Below are positions 56,307-64,000 of a stretch of 64,000 nucleotides of DNA, piece after piece. The DNA lies in assembly GCF_016765635.1 (NCBI RefSeq), contig NZ_JAESVD010000006.1, positions 186,001 through 250,000 of the forward strand. The letters run 5' to 3'. The first letter of the stretch is position 1. Each line of letters begins with the position of its first letter. The notes beneath the pieces were generated by a model. The model was not told the DNA's origin and ran no database searches. It saw only the letters and a program-made list of their open reading frames with translations. Made by a program: the position numbers and the translations under genes. Origin of the DNA: Shewanella schlegeliana (lineage in GTDB: Bacteria; Pseudomonadota; Gammaproteobacteria; Enterobacterales; Shewanellaceae).

Positions 56307-58687
56307 AAACGAACCTTAAGAAGTCTTAGGCTATTGCTGACAACAATGAGTGAACTCGCTGACATGCCTAGTGCAGCGATATAGGGAGCGACGTGACCTG
56401 TAACGGCCAATGGAATTATAAACAGGTTATATCCCAGCGCCCAGAATAAATTCTGCTTGATGATCCGCCCGGTGGATTTTGCAACTTTAACCGCGTCAGC
56501 AAAACGCGAGAGGTTATCGCCTAACAGGATAATATCAGCACTATTTTTAGAAATGGCTGCACCACTGCCCATCGCGATTGACAGATTCGCACCAGCCAAA
56601 ACAGGCGCATCGTTGATACCATCACCGAACATGGCAACTTGACCTTGTTGCTGAAACTTATCAATCAATGCAAGTTTATCTTTAGGTGAAAGTCCTTTAT
56701 GCACATCATCAATACCGAGGCGTTGTCCTAAGGCCGCAACTTCTGAGGAGTTATCGCCACTGGCAATACTGATTTTACAGCCCATCGCTTTAAGCTGGGT
56801 AACGGCTTGGGTGGTCTCAGGGCGAACTTCATCATTGAGACTAATTTTGGCCAGTAAACGCTCTCCTTGACTGAACCAAACCGTTGTCGTGGCTTCATCA
56901 ATCGATGTGCCATTAACAAACTGCTGACTACCCACGCGATATTCTTGGCCATTGATAGCACCGCATAGGCCATTGCCAACAACACTCTGCCTATTGCTGA
57001 CCGTGAGTCCACTACTGAAATAGGGGGCAAAGGCTTTTGCTATCGGATGTAATGAGCCAGACTCGAGCGCAGCAATGTGCGCAAGCACATCCTCTTTTGA
57101 CCAATCATCCGTCAGTTCTACATGACTAATCGATAGTGACCCTAAGGTGAGGGTGCCGGTTTTATCAAATACGACGTGTTGTATTTTTGGCAGTTTCTCA
57201 AAAATGCCTGAACGCCTAGTGATAATGCCGAGGCGGGTCATAATTGCAGTACCACAAGTCACCGCCGTTGGCGTTGCTAAGGCGAGGGCACAAGGGCAAG
57301 TTGCAACTAATACCGACAATGTCACCCAAAACGCATCTTCAGGAGAGTAAAAATACCAGAACAGATACGTTAATGCCGCAATCAATAAAATGATGGCGGT
57401 AAAGTAGTTTGAGAACCTGTCGGCGTAGAGTGCAACCTTGGGCTTATTGTTTGAGGCTATCTCTTGTAAGCGAATGATCTCCGAAACCAGCTGATCTTGG
57501 CCCAAGGCCGTAACCTTGACTAAAATTGGTTGCTCGATATTAATCGTACCGGCAAAAACCTCAGACTGTAAGGCCTTTTGTAATGGCATTTGCTCACCAG
57601 TTAACATGGCTTCGTTGACGGCAGATTCACCTTCAACGACAACGCCGTCAGCGGCGATGACATCACCAGGTTTAACTAAAATAATATCGCCAATGACCAG
57701 ACGTTTAGCAGGGACTTCGTCAAATCCATCTTCAGTTTGTAATTGAGCGGTTAACGGTACTAATTTATGCAGATTACTGGAGCTAACCGAGGCTTTTTGA
57801 CGCGCATTTTGCTCGAAGAAGCGGCCAAGTAACAGGAAAAAGGTAAACATGGAGACCGACTCGAAATACACCTCGCCAGTACCATTTATTGTTTCGATGC
57901 AGCTGGCGATATAGGCACCGCAAATAGCGATACTTACCGACACATCCATATTGACTCTACCCATGAGCAGTGAGCGCACTGCACTAAAATAGAAGGGCTG
58001 AGCAGAATAAAACACCACTGGCGCGGCAAATAGCATGCTGACCCAGCGGAAGTAATCACGGTACTCGGTGTCGAGATCGGTAAAGTAGCCAGAATAGAGG
58101 GCGAGAGCAAACATCATCACCTGCATGGTAGCAAAGCCCGCTAGCCCGAGTCTCAGTAAAAACTTACGCCCGTCTCGCTTACTCTTTATCTCTTGCTCAT
58201 CGACTTGAAAAGGCGCTGCTTGATAACCAATTTGACTGATTTGATTAAGAATTTCACTTAACTTTATCTGACTTGCATCCCAAGAGATCAGTGCTCGCTG
58301 AGTAGTCGAGTTAACTTGAACCTTAGCGACACCTTGAAGCTTATTGATTTTATGTTCAATCAACCAAGCACAGGCCGCGCAAGTGATGCCGTCTACCGTC
58401 AATGAAACTTCACTCAGGGAGTCTCTATTTTGGATAAAGTCCTGCTGCACTTCAGGTAGATCGTAAGCGCTAAAGTTAGAAAGCTCTTCGGGCACTAAAG
58501 CGGTCTGTTTGCTACCCGGCTCGGTACGAAAACGATAATAGTTAGTCAGTCCCGCATCGATAATCGCTTGTGAGACCGCCTGGCAACCTGGGCAGCACAT
58601 CTGCTGCTCAACATCGTTGATACGGGTGATGAATTGCGAACCTGTCAGTACAGGTTCGTTACAGTGAAAACAGCTTGGTTGACTCAT
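56303..58687 (-). CDS. ccoI: Copper-translocating P-type ATPase CcoI
   Basis: Copper P1B-ATPase that supplies the cbb3 active site, 794 residues. An N-terminal CFHCNEPV-type metal region precedes a heavy-metal-associated domain with GITCAACAWLIE near 97. The membrane metal site is VATCPCALALATPTA near 466, and the phosphorylation site VFDKTGTLT is near 507, with GDGINDAPVLAGA later. The ATPase type, together with ccoS and ccoH, identifies it as CcoI rather than a detoxifying CopA. Confidence 0.94.
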   Translation of the reverse strand: MSQPSCFHCNEPVLTGSQFITRINDVEQQMCCPGCQAVSQAIIDAGLTNYYRFRTEPGSKQTALVPEELSNFSAYDLPEVQQDFIQNRDSLSEVSLTVDGITCAACAWLIEHKINKLQGVAKVQVNSTTQRALISWDASQIKLSEILNQISQIGYQAAPFQVDEQEIKSKRDGRKFLLRLGLAGFATMQVMMFALALYSGYFTDLDTEYRDYFRWVSMLFAAPVVFYSAQPFYFSAVRSLLMGRVNMDVSVSIAICGAYIASCIETINGTGEVYFESVSMFTFFLLLGRFFEQNARQKASVSSSNLHKLVPLTAQLQTEDGFDEVPAKRLVIGDIILVKPGDVIAADGVVVEGESAVNEAMLTGEQMPLQKALQSEVFAGTINIEQPILVKVTALGQDQLVSEIIRLQEIASNNKPKVALYADRFSNYFTAIILLIAALTYLFWYFYSPEDAFWVTLSVLVATCPCALALATPTAVTCGTAIMTRLGIITRRSGIFEKLPKIQHVVFDKTGTLTLGSLSISHVELTDDWSKEDVLAHIAALESGSLHPIAKAFAPYFSSGLTVSNRQSVVGNGLCGAINGQEYRVGSQQFVNGTSIDEATTTVWFSQGERLLAKISLNDEVRPETTQAVTQLKAMGCKISIASGDNSSEVAALGQRLGIDDVHKGLSPKDKLALIDKFQQQGQVAMFGDGINDAPVLAGANLSIAMGSGAAISKNSADIILLGDNLSRFADAVKVAKSTGRIIKQNLFWALGYNLFIIPLAVTGHVAPYIAALGMSASSLIVVSNSLRLLKVRL

Positions 58688-58753
58688 ACGGTAAGTTTCT
58701 TACTCTTGTATTTCTGATAGCTTTTTAGCGTCAATGGTAACGAGGCTTAGGGA

Positions 58754-59233
58754 TCAGTTTAACCAATACTGCTGATCATCAACTAAGGTTACACGCTGCT
58801 GAATACGCCAGCTCTGATCAAAACCTTCGATGCGCACTTCCCATGGGCCTTCAATGGATTGTGTTAAATCGATACGGTAAACACCGTTTGCATCTGCAGT
58901 GACAATTTGAGAAAAATCTCGTTCTTCGAGAGTTGGGTGATAAAAGCTAACGCTCAGTGCTGCGAGGTATTTTTCACCGCCTTGCTGTGAGATCTCGACA
59001 TACTTGTCATCGAATTCTAGCAGGTAGTTCATGCCGAGGTGCTTAGCTTGCTTTATCTTGCGAAGGTCAATATTGATGCCTTTACCTTCTTTATAATAAT
59101 CTTCAGTGACCAGCGAGTCTTTGGTATCTATTGCAATCATCAATAAATTGATACTCGCGAGCACTGCACATAGCGGTAATCCAATGAGAAACCAAGGCCA
59201 GAACTGCTTATACCAGGCTTGTGGAGTAGACAT
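58754..59233 (-). CDS. ccoH: FixH/CcoH assembly protein
   Basis: A 159-residue single-pass membrane protein needed for cbb3 assembly. The membrane segment (FWPWFLIGLPLCAVLASINL) is followed by DTKDSLVTEDYYKEGKGIN, the family signature, and a periplasmic beta domain. The ATG at 59233 has AGGTGA five bases upstream; a GTG three codons earlier is less likely. A terminator after ccoP separates it from ccoNOQP. Confidence 0.92.
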   Translation of the reverse strand: MSTPQAWYKQFWPWFLIGLPLCAVLASINLLMIAIDTKDSLVTEDYYKEGKGINIDLRKIKQAKHLGMNYLLEFDDKYVEISQQGGEKYLAALSVSFYHPTLEERDFSQIVTADANGVYRIDLTQSIEGPWEVRIEGFDQSWRIQQRVTLVDDQQYWLN

Positions 59234-59320
59234 TTTTATCACCTATAATTATTAGAATAGTTGTTAGAAACTTGGAAAAAAAAGAACAGTTATTTTACCT
59301 ATAAAACTGTGATTTAGCAC

Positions 59321-59353
59321 TTAAAAAAAAGGCCTCGTTGGTGACGAGGCCTT
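59321..59353 (-). terminator. Terminator of the ccoNOQP operon
   Basis: On the minus strand AAGGCCTCGT and ACGAGGCCTT form a perfect 10-bp stem with a five-base loop, followed by eight or more T. It separates structural from assembly genes. Confidence 0.93.
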
Positions 59354-59382
59354 AATATTACACTCAGTGTTAACGGAAGAGA

Positions 59383-60339
59383 TTACTTGTTAGACAAGCT
59401 GTAAACGTAAGCTGTGATTACGTGAACTTTCTCTTCACCTAACACATCTTTCCAAGGTGGCATCACACCACTTCGGCCGTTCTTAATCGACTGCTCGATA
59501 GCTCCGCGACTACCACCATAAACCCAAGCGTTATCCGTTAGGTTAGGGGCACCCATGAACTTGTTACCCGTGCCGTCCATGCCATGACAAGCGAAACAGC
59601 CCTTCATGAATGAACCTTGGCCTTGTGCAGCAAGGGTTTCATCGTGATCGCGACCAGATAGCTTAACAATATATTCAGTCAGACCTTTAAGTTCGCTGTC
59701 TTCAATCGGTAAACCACCTTTTGGCGGCATCATACCGTGACGACCGTTCATAATAGAGGTCTTAATCGTTTCAAGCTCACCACCATATAACCAAGCATTG
59801 TCAGTTAGGTTAGGGAAGCCTTTACTACCGCGCGCATCACTACCATGACACATGGCACAGTTTTGCAAGAATAGACGTCCACCTACTTTTAGGGCTTCCT
59901 CATTCTTGACTAACTCTTCCAATGGCGTGTCAGCGTATGCCTTGAAGATAGGGCCAAACTTTTCGTCTGCGTGCTTTACTTCTTGGTCATACTGTACCCA
60001 ACGACCTTCATTTTGGGCGTCAACAACTGCTTGGTTAGACTCTTCAACAGTGCGTACACTTTGGTTTGAGCTTGTCCAGCCTAAAAAGCCTTTAAAGCTA
60101 CCAAGACCTGGGTAAAGTGCAAGATAGATGACGCTGAATATGATGGTGATATAGAACATATAACTCCACCACTTTGGTAGTGGGTTATTCAGTTCTTCAA
60201 TCCCATCGAAGCTGTGACCCATTGATTTGCCTTCTTCTACGCCCGTGTCGTTCTTAGAACAAGCACGTAGTAGAACAATACAACCAATGATTACCACAAC
60301 CGTGAGTACGATAATCCATATACTCCAGAAGTTACTCAT
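59383..60339 (-). CDS. ccoP: cbb3 oxidase dihaem subunit CcoP
   Basis: Membrane-anchored dihaem cytochrome c, 318 residues, feeding electrons to CcoO/CcoN. Two N-terminal membrane segments (about 3-25 and 53-75) precede two haem sites CAMCHG (about 165) and CFACHG (about 245), each with later axial Met in HGMMPPKGG and GVMPPWKD. The ATG at 60339 shares one base with the ccoQ stop (TGATG), preferred over a GTG one codon upstream. Confidence 0.96.
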   Translation of the reverse strand: MSNFWSIWIIVLTVVVIIGCIVLLRACSKNDTGVEEGKSMGHSFDGIEELNNPLPKWWSYMFYITIIFSVIYLALYPGLGSFKGFLGWTSSNQSVRTVEESNQAVVDAQNEGRWVQYDQEVKHADEKFGPIFKAYADTPLEELVKNEEALKVGGRLFLQNCAMCHGSDARGSKGFPNLTDNAWLYGGELETIKTSIMNGRHGMMPPKGGLPIEDSELKGLTEYIVKLSGRDHDETLAAQGQGSFMKGCFACHGMDGTGNKFMGAPNLTDNAWVYGGSRGAIEQSIKNGRSGVMPPWKDVLGEEKVHVITAYVYSLSNK

Positions 60340-60515
60340 CACTTTTGTTCTCCTGAGTCCTTCGAAACCGAGTTTTGCTCATCGTCAGAGAAAACTAGGT
60401 TAGCTGCATCGTCGAATTGTTGCTTACGACTAGAGCTATATGCCCAGGCAAATATACCGATGAAGGTCACCATTACAACGATAGTAATAATTCCACGTAA
60501 TGTGCCGTAATCCAT
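60339..60515 (-). CDS. ccoQ: cbb3 oxidase small subunit CcoQ
   Basis: A 58-residue protein beginning MDYGTLRGIITIVVMVTFIG, with one membrane helix ending in FAWAYSSSRKQQFDDAAN, the classical CcoQ pattern. GGAGG-like sequence precedes the ATG. It lies 11 bases after ccoO and its stop overlaps the ccoP ATG. CcoQ stabilises the complex, especially when oxygen is present. Confidence 0.92.
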   Translation of the reverse strand: MDYGTLRGIITIVVMVTFIGIFAWAYSSSRKQQFDDAANLVFSDDEQNSVSKDSGEQK

Positions 60516-60526
60516 AATTTGCCTCC

Positions 60527-61141
60527 TTATTTAAACGCGTGGCCCAGTGATTGCAAATATGCAACCAATGCATCCAGCTCAGTTTTACCTTTCACAGCTT
60601 CTTTAGCCCCAGCAATCTCTTCAGGCGTATACAGCTTGTGAGTTGGGTGAAAGTTTTGCAGGATTTCCATCTTCTCACCAGTAAGATCACCAGTAAGGAT
60701 GTTATCTGCTAACCAAGGGTATGCAGGCATATTTGACTGAGGTACCACAGCGCGAGGATCGATTAAGTGAACCTCATGCCATTGGTCACTGTAACGACCG
60801 CCAACACGGGCAAGATCAGGACCTGTACGCTTAGAGCCCCACTGGAATGGGTGATCCCAAACTGACTCGCCAGCTACAGAGTAGTGACCATAACGCTCAG
60901 TTTCAGCGCGTAAAGGACGGATCATCTGACTATGACAGCCATAACAGCCTTCACGAACATAGATGTCACGACCTTCAATCTGAAGCGCCGTATAAGGGAT
61001 CTGACCTTCTAGTGGCTCAGTGGTGTCTTCTTGGAACAGTAGGGGAGTGATCTCAACCAAGCTACCAAAGCTGATTGCGATAACAGTGAAGATCCCTAAT
61101 AGACCGATGTTTTTCTCAACTATCTCATGATTAAATTTCAT
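60527..61141 (-). CDS. ccoO: cbb3 oxidase monohaem subunit CcoO
   Basis: Membrane-anchored monohaem cytochrome c, 204 residues. One membrane helix lies at about 10-32, followed by the haem site [20 protein letters not shown] near 68 and the axial Met in [13 protein letters not shown]. It lies 12 bases after ccoN in the ccoNOQP order. Confidence 0.96.
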   Translation of the reverse strand: MKFNHEIVEKNIGLLGIFTVIAISFGSLVEITPLLFQEDTTEPLEGQIPYTALQIEGRDIYVREGCYGCHSQMIRPLRAETERYGHYSVAGESVWDHPFQWGSKRTGPDLARVGGRYSDQWHEVHLIDPRAVVPQSNMPAYPWLADNILTGDLTGEKMEILQNFHPTHKLYTPEEIAGAKEAVKGKTELDALVAYLQSLGHAFK

Positions 61142-61153
61142 CGTATCTACTCC

Positions 61154-62590
61154 TTAAGCTGCTTTTGCTTCAGCAATTGCTGGCAAAGAATCTTTAGGGG
61201 CCTTAACAGTACGCAATACGTTGTATGCCATTATGAACATACCTGCAAGGAAGAATACACCACCTAGGAAACGCACAAAGTAGAACGGGTATGAAGCTTC
61301 TAAGCTTTCAACGAAGCTGTAAGTCAATGTACCGTCAGAGTTAACTGCGCGCCACATTAGACCCTGCATAACACCAGAGATCCACATTGAAACGATATAA
61401 AGAACAGTACCGATTGTTGCCAACCAGAAGTGAACGTTAATTAGGTTTGTGCTGTACATACGGCCGTGGCCGAATAGAACTGGGATCAAGTGGTAAAGAG
61501 AACCGATTGAAACCATTGCAACCCAGCCCAATGCACCGGAGTGAACGTGTCCAACAGTCCAGTCAGTGTAGTGAGATAGTGCGTTAACCGTCTTGATTGC
61601 CATCATTGGACCTTCGAAGGTAGACATACCGTAGAAAGACAATGAAACAACGAGGAAACGCAAAATTGGGTCTGTACGCAGTTTGTGCCATGCACCAGAT
61701 AGGGTCATGATACCGTTAATCATACCACCCCAAGACGGAGCAAATAGGATTAGAGACATCACCATACCCAATGACTGAGTCCAGTCTGGAAGTGCAGTGT
61801 AGTGTAGGTGGTGAGGACCAGCCCAGATGTACAAAGCGACTAATGCCCAGAAGTGAACAATAGATAGACGGTACGAGTATACTGGACGGCCAGCTTGCTT
61901 AGGAACGAAGTAGTACATCATACCTAAGAAACCTGCTGTTAGCAGGAAGCCTACGGCGTTATGACCATACCACCACTGAACCATCGCATCGACTGCACCA
62001 CTATAGAGTGAGTACGACTTGGTCATAGTTAACGGTACTGCCATAGAGTTAACTATGTGAAGTACGGCAACCGTGATGATAAAGGCGCCAAAGAACCAGT
62101 TAGCCACATAGATATGTGACGTTGTTCGTTTCACGATAGTGCCGAAAAATACCACTGCATAGGAAACCCATACGACGGTAATGGCGATATCAATTGGCCA
62201 TTCTAGCTCTGCGTATTCCTTACCACTGGTAATACCAAGCGGTAAACTGATCGCTGCTGATAGAATGATGGCTTGCCAACCCCAGAACGTAAATGCGGCT
62301 AACTTAGGCGCAAATAGTCGAGTTTGACAGGTGCGTTGAACGATATAATAGGATGTGGCGAAAAGGGCTGAGGTACCAAACGCGAAAATCACGGCGTTCG
62401 TATGTAGTGGTCTTAGACGACTATACGTTAACCATGAAGTTTCAAAGTTTAGCTGCGGCCAGATTAACTGCGCTGCAATTAGTACACCTACTGACATCCC
62501 AACAATTCCCCATAACACGGTAGTTAGAGCGAATTGACGGACGATGGTGTAGTTGTAATCAGCGCCTTGAGGCTGGGAATGGTTCATCAT
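61154..62590 (-). CDS. ccoN: cbb3 oxidase catalytic subunit CcoN
   Basis: Haem-copper oxygen reductase catalytic subunit, 478 residues with about twelve membrane segments. Metal-binding histidines are visible in [40 protein letters not shown] (copper B) and [13 protein letters not shown]. It reduces oxygen at very low concentrations in the inner membrane. The ATG at 62590 has GGAAG upstream. FNR-type boxes lie 160-215 bases upstream. Confidence 0.97.
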   Translation of the reverse strand: MMNHSQPQGADYNYTIVRQFALTTVLWGIVGMSVGVLIAAQLIWPQLNFETSWLTYSRLRPLHTNAVIFAFGTSALFATSYYIVQRTCQTRLFAPKLAAFTFWGWQAIILSAAISLPLGITSGKEYAELEWPIDIAITVVWVSYAVVFFGTIVKRTTSHIYVANWFFGAFIITVAVLHIVNSMAVPLTMTKSYSLYSGAVDAMVQWWYGHNAVGFLLTAGFLGMMYYFVPKQAGRPVYSYRLSIVHFWALVALYIWAGPHHLHYTALPDWTQSLGMVMSLILFAPSWGGMINGIMTLSGAWHKLRTDPILRFLVVSLSFYGMSTFEGPMMAIKTVNALSHYTDWTVGHVHSGALGWVAMVSIGSLYHLIPVLFGHGRMYSTNLINVHFWLATIGTVLYIVSMWISGVMQGLMWRAVNSDGTLTYSFVESLEASYPFYFVRFLGGVFFLAGMFIMAYNVLRTVKAPKDSLPAIAEAKAA

Positions 62591-62748
62591 ATTGCTTCCA
62601 CTGCTTATTACTTATACTTATTATTGTGTAGAGTAAAACTCTACCCGTTTATTATGACGACAAATCATGTCCCCTATCGGAAACAAGGGTTCTGTGTCAA
62701 TGTGTAACCTTACATTTCATGATGTAACGCAAGGCAAAGCCATGATAC

Positions 62749-62762
62749 TTGAGCTATATCAA
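62749..62762. promoter_or_regulatory. FNR-like box upstream of ccoN
   Basis: TTGAGCTATATCAA matches TTGAT-N4-ATCAA at nine of ten fixed positions. It is centred about 165 bases before the ccoN start in the divergent gap with the lipoprotein gene. Confidence 0.65.
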
Positions 62763-62791
62763 AAAAGATAGGAATTAAGCCTCTTGATAAG

Positions 62792-62805
62792 TTGATCTAG
62801 ATCAA
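62792..62805. promoter_or_regulatory. Perfect FNR/EtrA box
   Basis: TTGATCTAGATCAA is an exact FNR consensus palindrome. It lies 43 bases (centre to centre) from the weaker box and about 53 bases before the lipoprotein start, so it may serve ccoN, the lipoprotein gene or both. Confidence 0.85.
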
Positions 62806-62851
62806 AGTACTCAATAGAATGTTAACACTTCTAATTGAAAGGTTAATTAAC

Positions 62852-63316
62852 GTGCAAGTTACTCACAAATCAGCAGTATTAAGCTTTGTGTATAGCATAG
62901 TATTGGGGACTTTCGTGCTTGGTTGCGAGCCTAGCAATCAAGTGCCACAGGCCTCTAAGGCTGTGGAGCCAAGCCTTTGTAATTTTAAGTCTGGCCCATG
63001 TGCTCAAAGTGTAGCCGATGTAGATATCCAGTTAACAGTCAGCCCTTGGCAAACCCCCAGTGAGCGGCCGTTACAGCTTTCTATCACCACTTCGCAGCCC
63101 CTGAGTAATGTAAAAGTTAAAGTTCAGGGTAGAGATATGTTTATGGGCATTATTCCGGTAAAACTTACCCAAATAGACGAAAATAACCATAAGGGAACGT
63201 TAATATACGGCTCATGCAGTAGTAATTATATGGTTTGGAGTGCCGTTGTTAGCTATGAACTCGATGGAGTAGAATACTTCACCAACTTCGACTTCCTCGC
63301 CGACAATCCTGGCTAA
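62852..63316 (+). CDS. Unrecognised lipoprotein divergent from ccoN
   Basis: From a GTG at 62852 (GAAAGG nine bases upstream) it has 154 residues with a lipoprotein signal ending FVLGC (Cys25). The mature part has a second cysteine pair (SLCNFKSGPC), an immunoglobulin-like beta pattern, RDMFMGIIPVKL and YGSCSSNYMVWSAVV. Methionine and cysteine placement loosely recalls FixH/YtkA-type metal-binding domains, but this is a guess. The perfect FNR box just upstream suggests low-oxygen expression with ccoN. An upstream ATG at 62819 would give a longer, less signal-like start. Confidence 0.75.
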   Translation: MQVTHKSAVLSFVYSIVLGTFVLGCEPSNQVPQASKAVEPSLCNFKSGPCAQSVADVDIQLTVSPWQTPSERPLQLSITTSQPLSNVKVKVQGRDMFMGIIPVKLTQIDENNHKGTLIYGSCSSNYMVWSAVVSYELDGVEYFTNFDFLADNPG

Positions 63317-63390
63317 AGCAAAGTTAAAGGGTAAGGCTGATAAAACGAATGAAATCCCACCAATATTTCCAAATAACTCGACAAGCTTAT

Positions 63391-63405
63391 TGATAATCAT
63401 TATCA
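63391..63405. promoter_or_regulatory. Fur box
   Basis: TGATAATCATTATCA is a perfect 15-base palindrome containing the GATAAT-C-ATTATC core; the 19-base window matches the Fur consensus at about 16 positions. It lies about 110 bases upstream of the cysteine-rich gene start. Confidence 0.8.
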
Positions 63406-63516
63406 TTTGCACAAGTTATTTAAAACAAGCTAAGTGAGCAATAGTGAGTCGCAAATGCTTAGTTACTAATAACCTAGACACAGCAAGCTTAGAAACGGTA
63501 TTAATTGGGGGAAGGG

Positions 63517-63792
63517 ATGATGCGTGGCAACAGACAATTAAATATCCGAATTTCGGAACAGAAAATTGCTCAACTGATTTCACAAGGCGTACTTTGCGCC
63601 GCAGACTTTAACTGCTTAGACTCAGAGACTAAGCAAGCGGTGTGGCAACTATGTCTTTGGAGCTGTCAGAAACGCATTCATTGTGACAAGCAGTGTCAAC
63701 AAGAATGCCAAAAGCTATACCAAAGTCCGTGCCAAAACCAAAATCCTAGCCAAGAAACAGTTGAGTGCGGTATATCGGTTATAAATCAGTAA
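63517..63792 (+). CDS. Cysteine-rich small protein behind a Fur box
   Basis: A 91-residue cytoplasmic-looking protein with nine cysteines (27, 33, 46, 50, 56, 60, 64, 72, 84), several with three-residue spacing as in LCLWSC, KQCQQECQKL. It has no signal peptide or membrane helix. I do not recognise the family; the spacing does not fit Bfd. The start is one of two adjacent ATGs (63517 or 63520) after GGGGAAGGG; a TTG four codons earlier is also possible. The Fur box upstream suggests iron-repressed expression. Confidence 0.7.
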   Translation: MMRGNRQLNIRISEQKIAQLISQGVLCAADFNCLDSETKQAVWQLCLWSCQKRIHCDKQCQQECQKLYQSPCQNQNPSQETVECGISVINQ

Positions 63793-63838
63793 AACAGTCG
63801 CCTAAAATTAATTAACCATATCGCTTTTTAACCTTACT

Positions 63839-63872
63839 GATTAGTATAGAGATATCGACCTTTATACTAATC
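63839..63872. repeat. Inverted repeat just before the last gene
   Basis: GATTAGTATA (63839-63848) and TATACTAATC (63863-63872) are exact 10-base arms with a 14-base loop, ending five bases before the ATG at 63878. An operator or a leader hairpin is possible. Confidence 0.55.
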
Positions 63873-63877
63873 TCTTT

Positions 63878-64000
63878 ATGCAGTTACCTCCGGTTATTCC
63901 ACTTTTTGATTCCATCGATTTCATTCAAATTGGCAATCCATTAGTCAATCAGCATATCACCCAGCTAAGTCTAGGCGAGCTCGACGAAGCAGGCTTAGTG
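63878..64000 (+). CDS. Unidentified gene, 5' part only
   Basis: An open frame of 41 codons from ATG to the window edge, starting MQLPPVIPLFDSIDFIQIGN and then LVNQHITQLSLGELDEAGLV. It has no stop and no signal peptide. The family is not recognisable from this fragment. Confidence 0.6.
   Translation, partial: MQLPPVIPLFDSIDFIQIGNPLVNQHITQLSLGELDEAGLV

Noticed and set aside
63212..63412. 66-codon minus-strand frame after the lipoprotein gene
   Set aside because: It overlaps the lipoprotein gene antisense and runs across the Fur box; no coding features.

Overview
The window reads as a stretch of gammaproteobacterial chromosome, and gene content and order fit Shewanella best. Pointers are an FNR-type regulator that closely resembles EtrA, a complete cbb3 oxidase locus with its assembly genes, an EF-P with Arg32 beside its rhamnosyltransferase EarP, a bkd operon with a LiuR-like operator, and E. 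coli-like blocks (fldA-ybfE-ybfF-seqA-pgm, lrp-ftsK-lolA-rarA-serS, adhE/ychE, yfbR-alaA, fnr-uspE-ttcA). No phage, insertion sequence, integron or CRISPR array was seen. The genus call is inference from recalled families, not from a search.

Layout. 0.1-8 kb: a LysR regulator, malate synthase G, the creBCD envelope-stress module and a small membrane protein. 8-15 kb: adhE divergent from a MarC/YchE protein, then dgt, yfbR and alaA. 15-22 kb: earP-efp, fldA-ybfE-DUF2788-ybfF, seqA-pgm, msrA. 22.5-31 kb: astE, the bkdA1-A2-B dehydrogenase operon, nadA and a NIT-domain chemoreceptor. 31-39 kb: tRNA-Ser(GGA), a frameshifted sulfotransferase, cls, a YafD-like nuclease/phosphatase-fold protein, a RecQ-like helicase, a DUF885 lipoprotein and an orphan response regulator with a degenerate receiver. 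39-49 kb: ald divergent from lrp, ftsK-lolA-rarA-crcB-serS, and an aromatic aminotransferase. 49-54.5 kb: an HPP protein, ybhK, bax-DUF2987, ttcA, uspE. 54.5-62.6 kb: etrA, a TauE/SafE-like protein, ccoS-ccoI-ccoH and ccoNOQP. 62.8-64 kb: a lipoprotein divergent from ccoN, a Fur box with a cysteine-rich small protein, and the start of an unidentified gene cut by the window edge.

How it works together. The right-hand end is a micro-aerobic respiration locus: cbb3 oxidase structural genes, copper/haem assembly factors, and the oxygen-sensing regulator, with FNR-type palindromes in the ccoN upstream region and before uspE. The centre couples branched-chain amino acid breakdown (bkd), alanine metabolism (ald, alaA, lrp) and arginine breakdown (astE) to a carbon-overflow or anaerobic route (adhE) and the glyoxylate shunt (malate synthase). 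Most of the window is ordinary housekeeping. The less ordinary signals are regulatory: a hairpin that would bury the creD ribosome binding site, a terminator-like hairpin in the adhE leader, paired direct repeats before alaA, a receiver domain lacking its phospho-acceptor, and a FNR/Fur-flanked group of undescribed small proteins beside ccoN.
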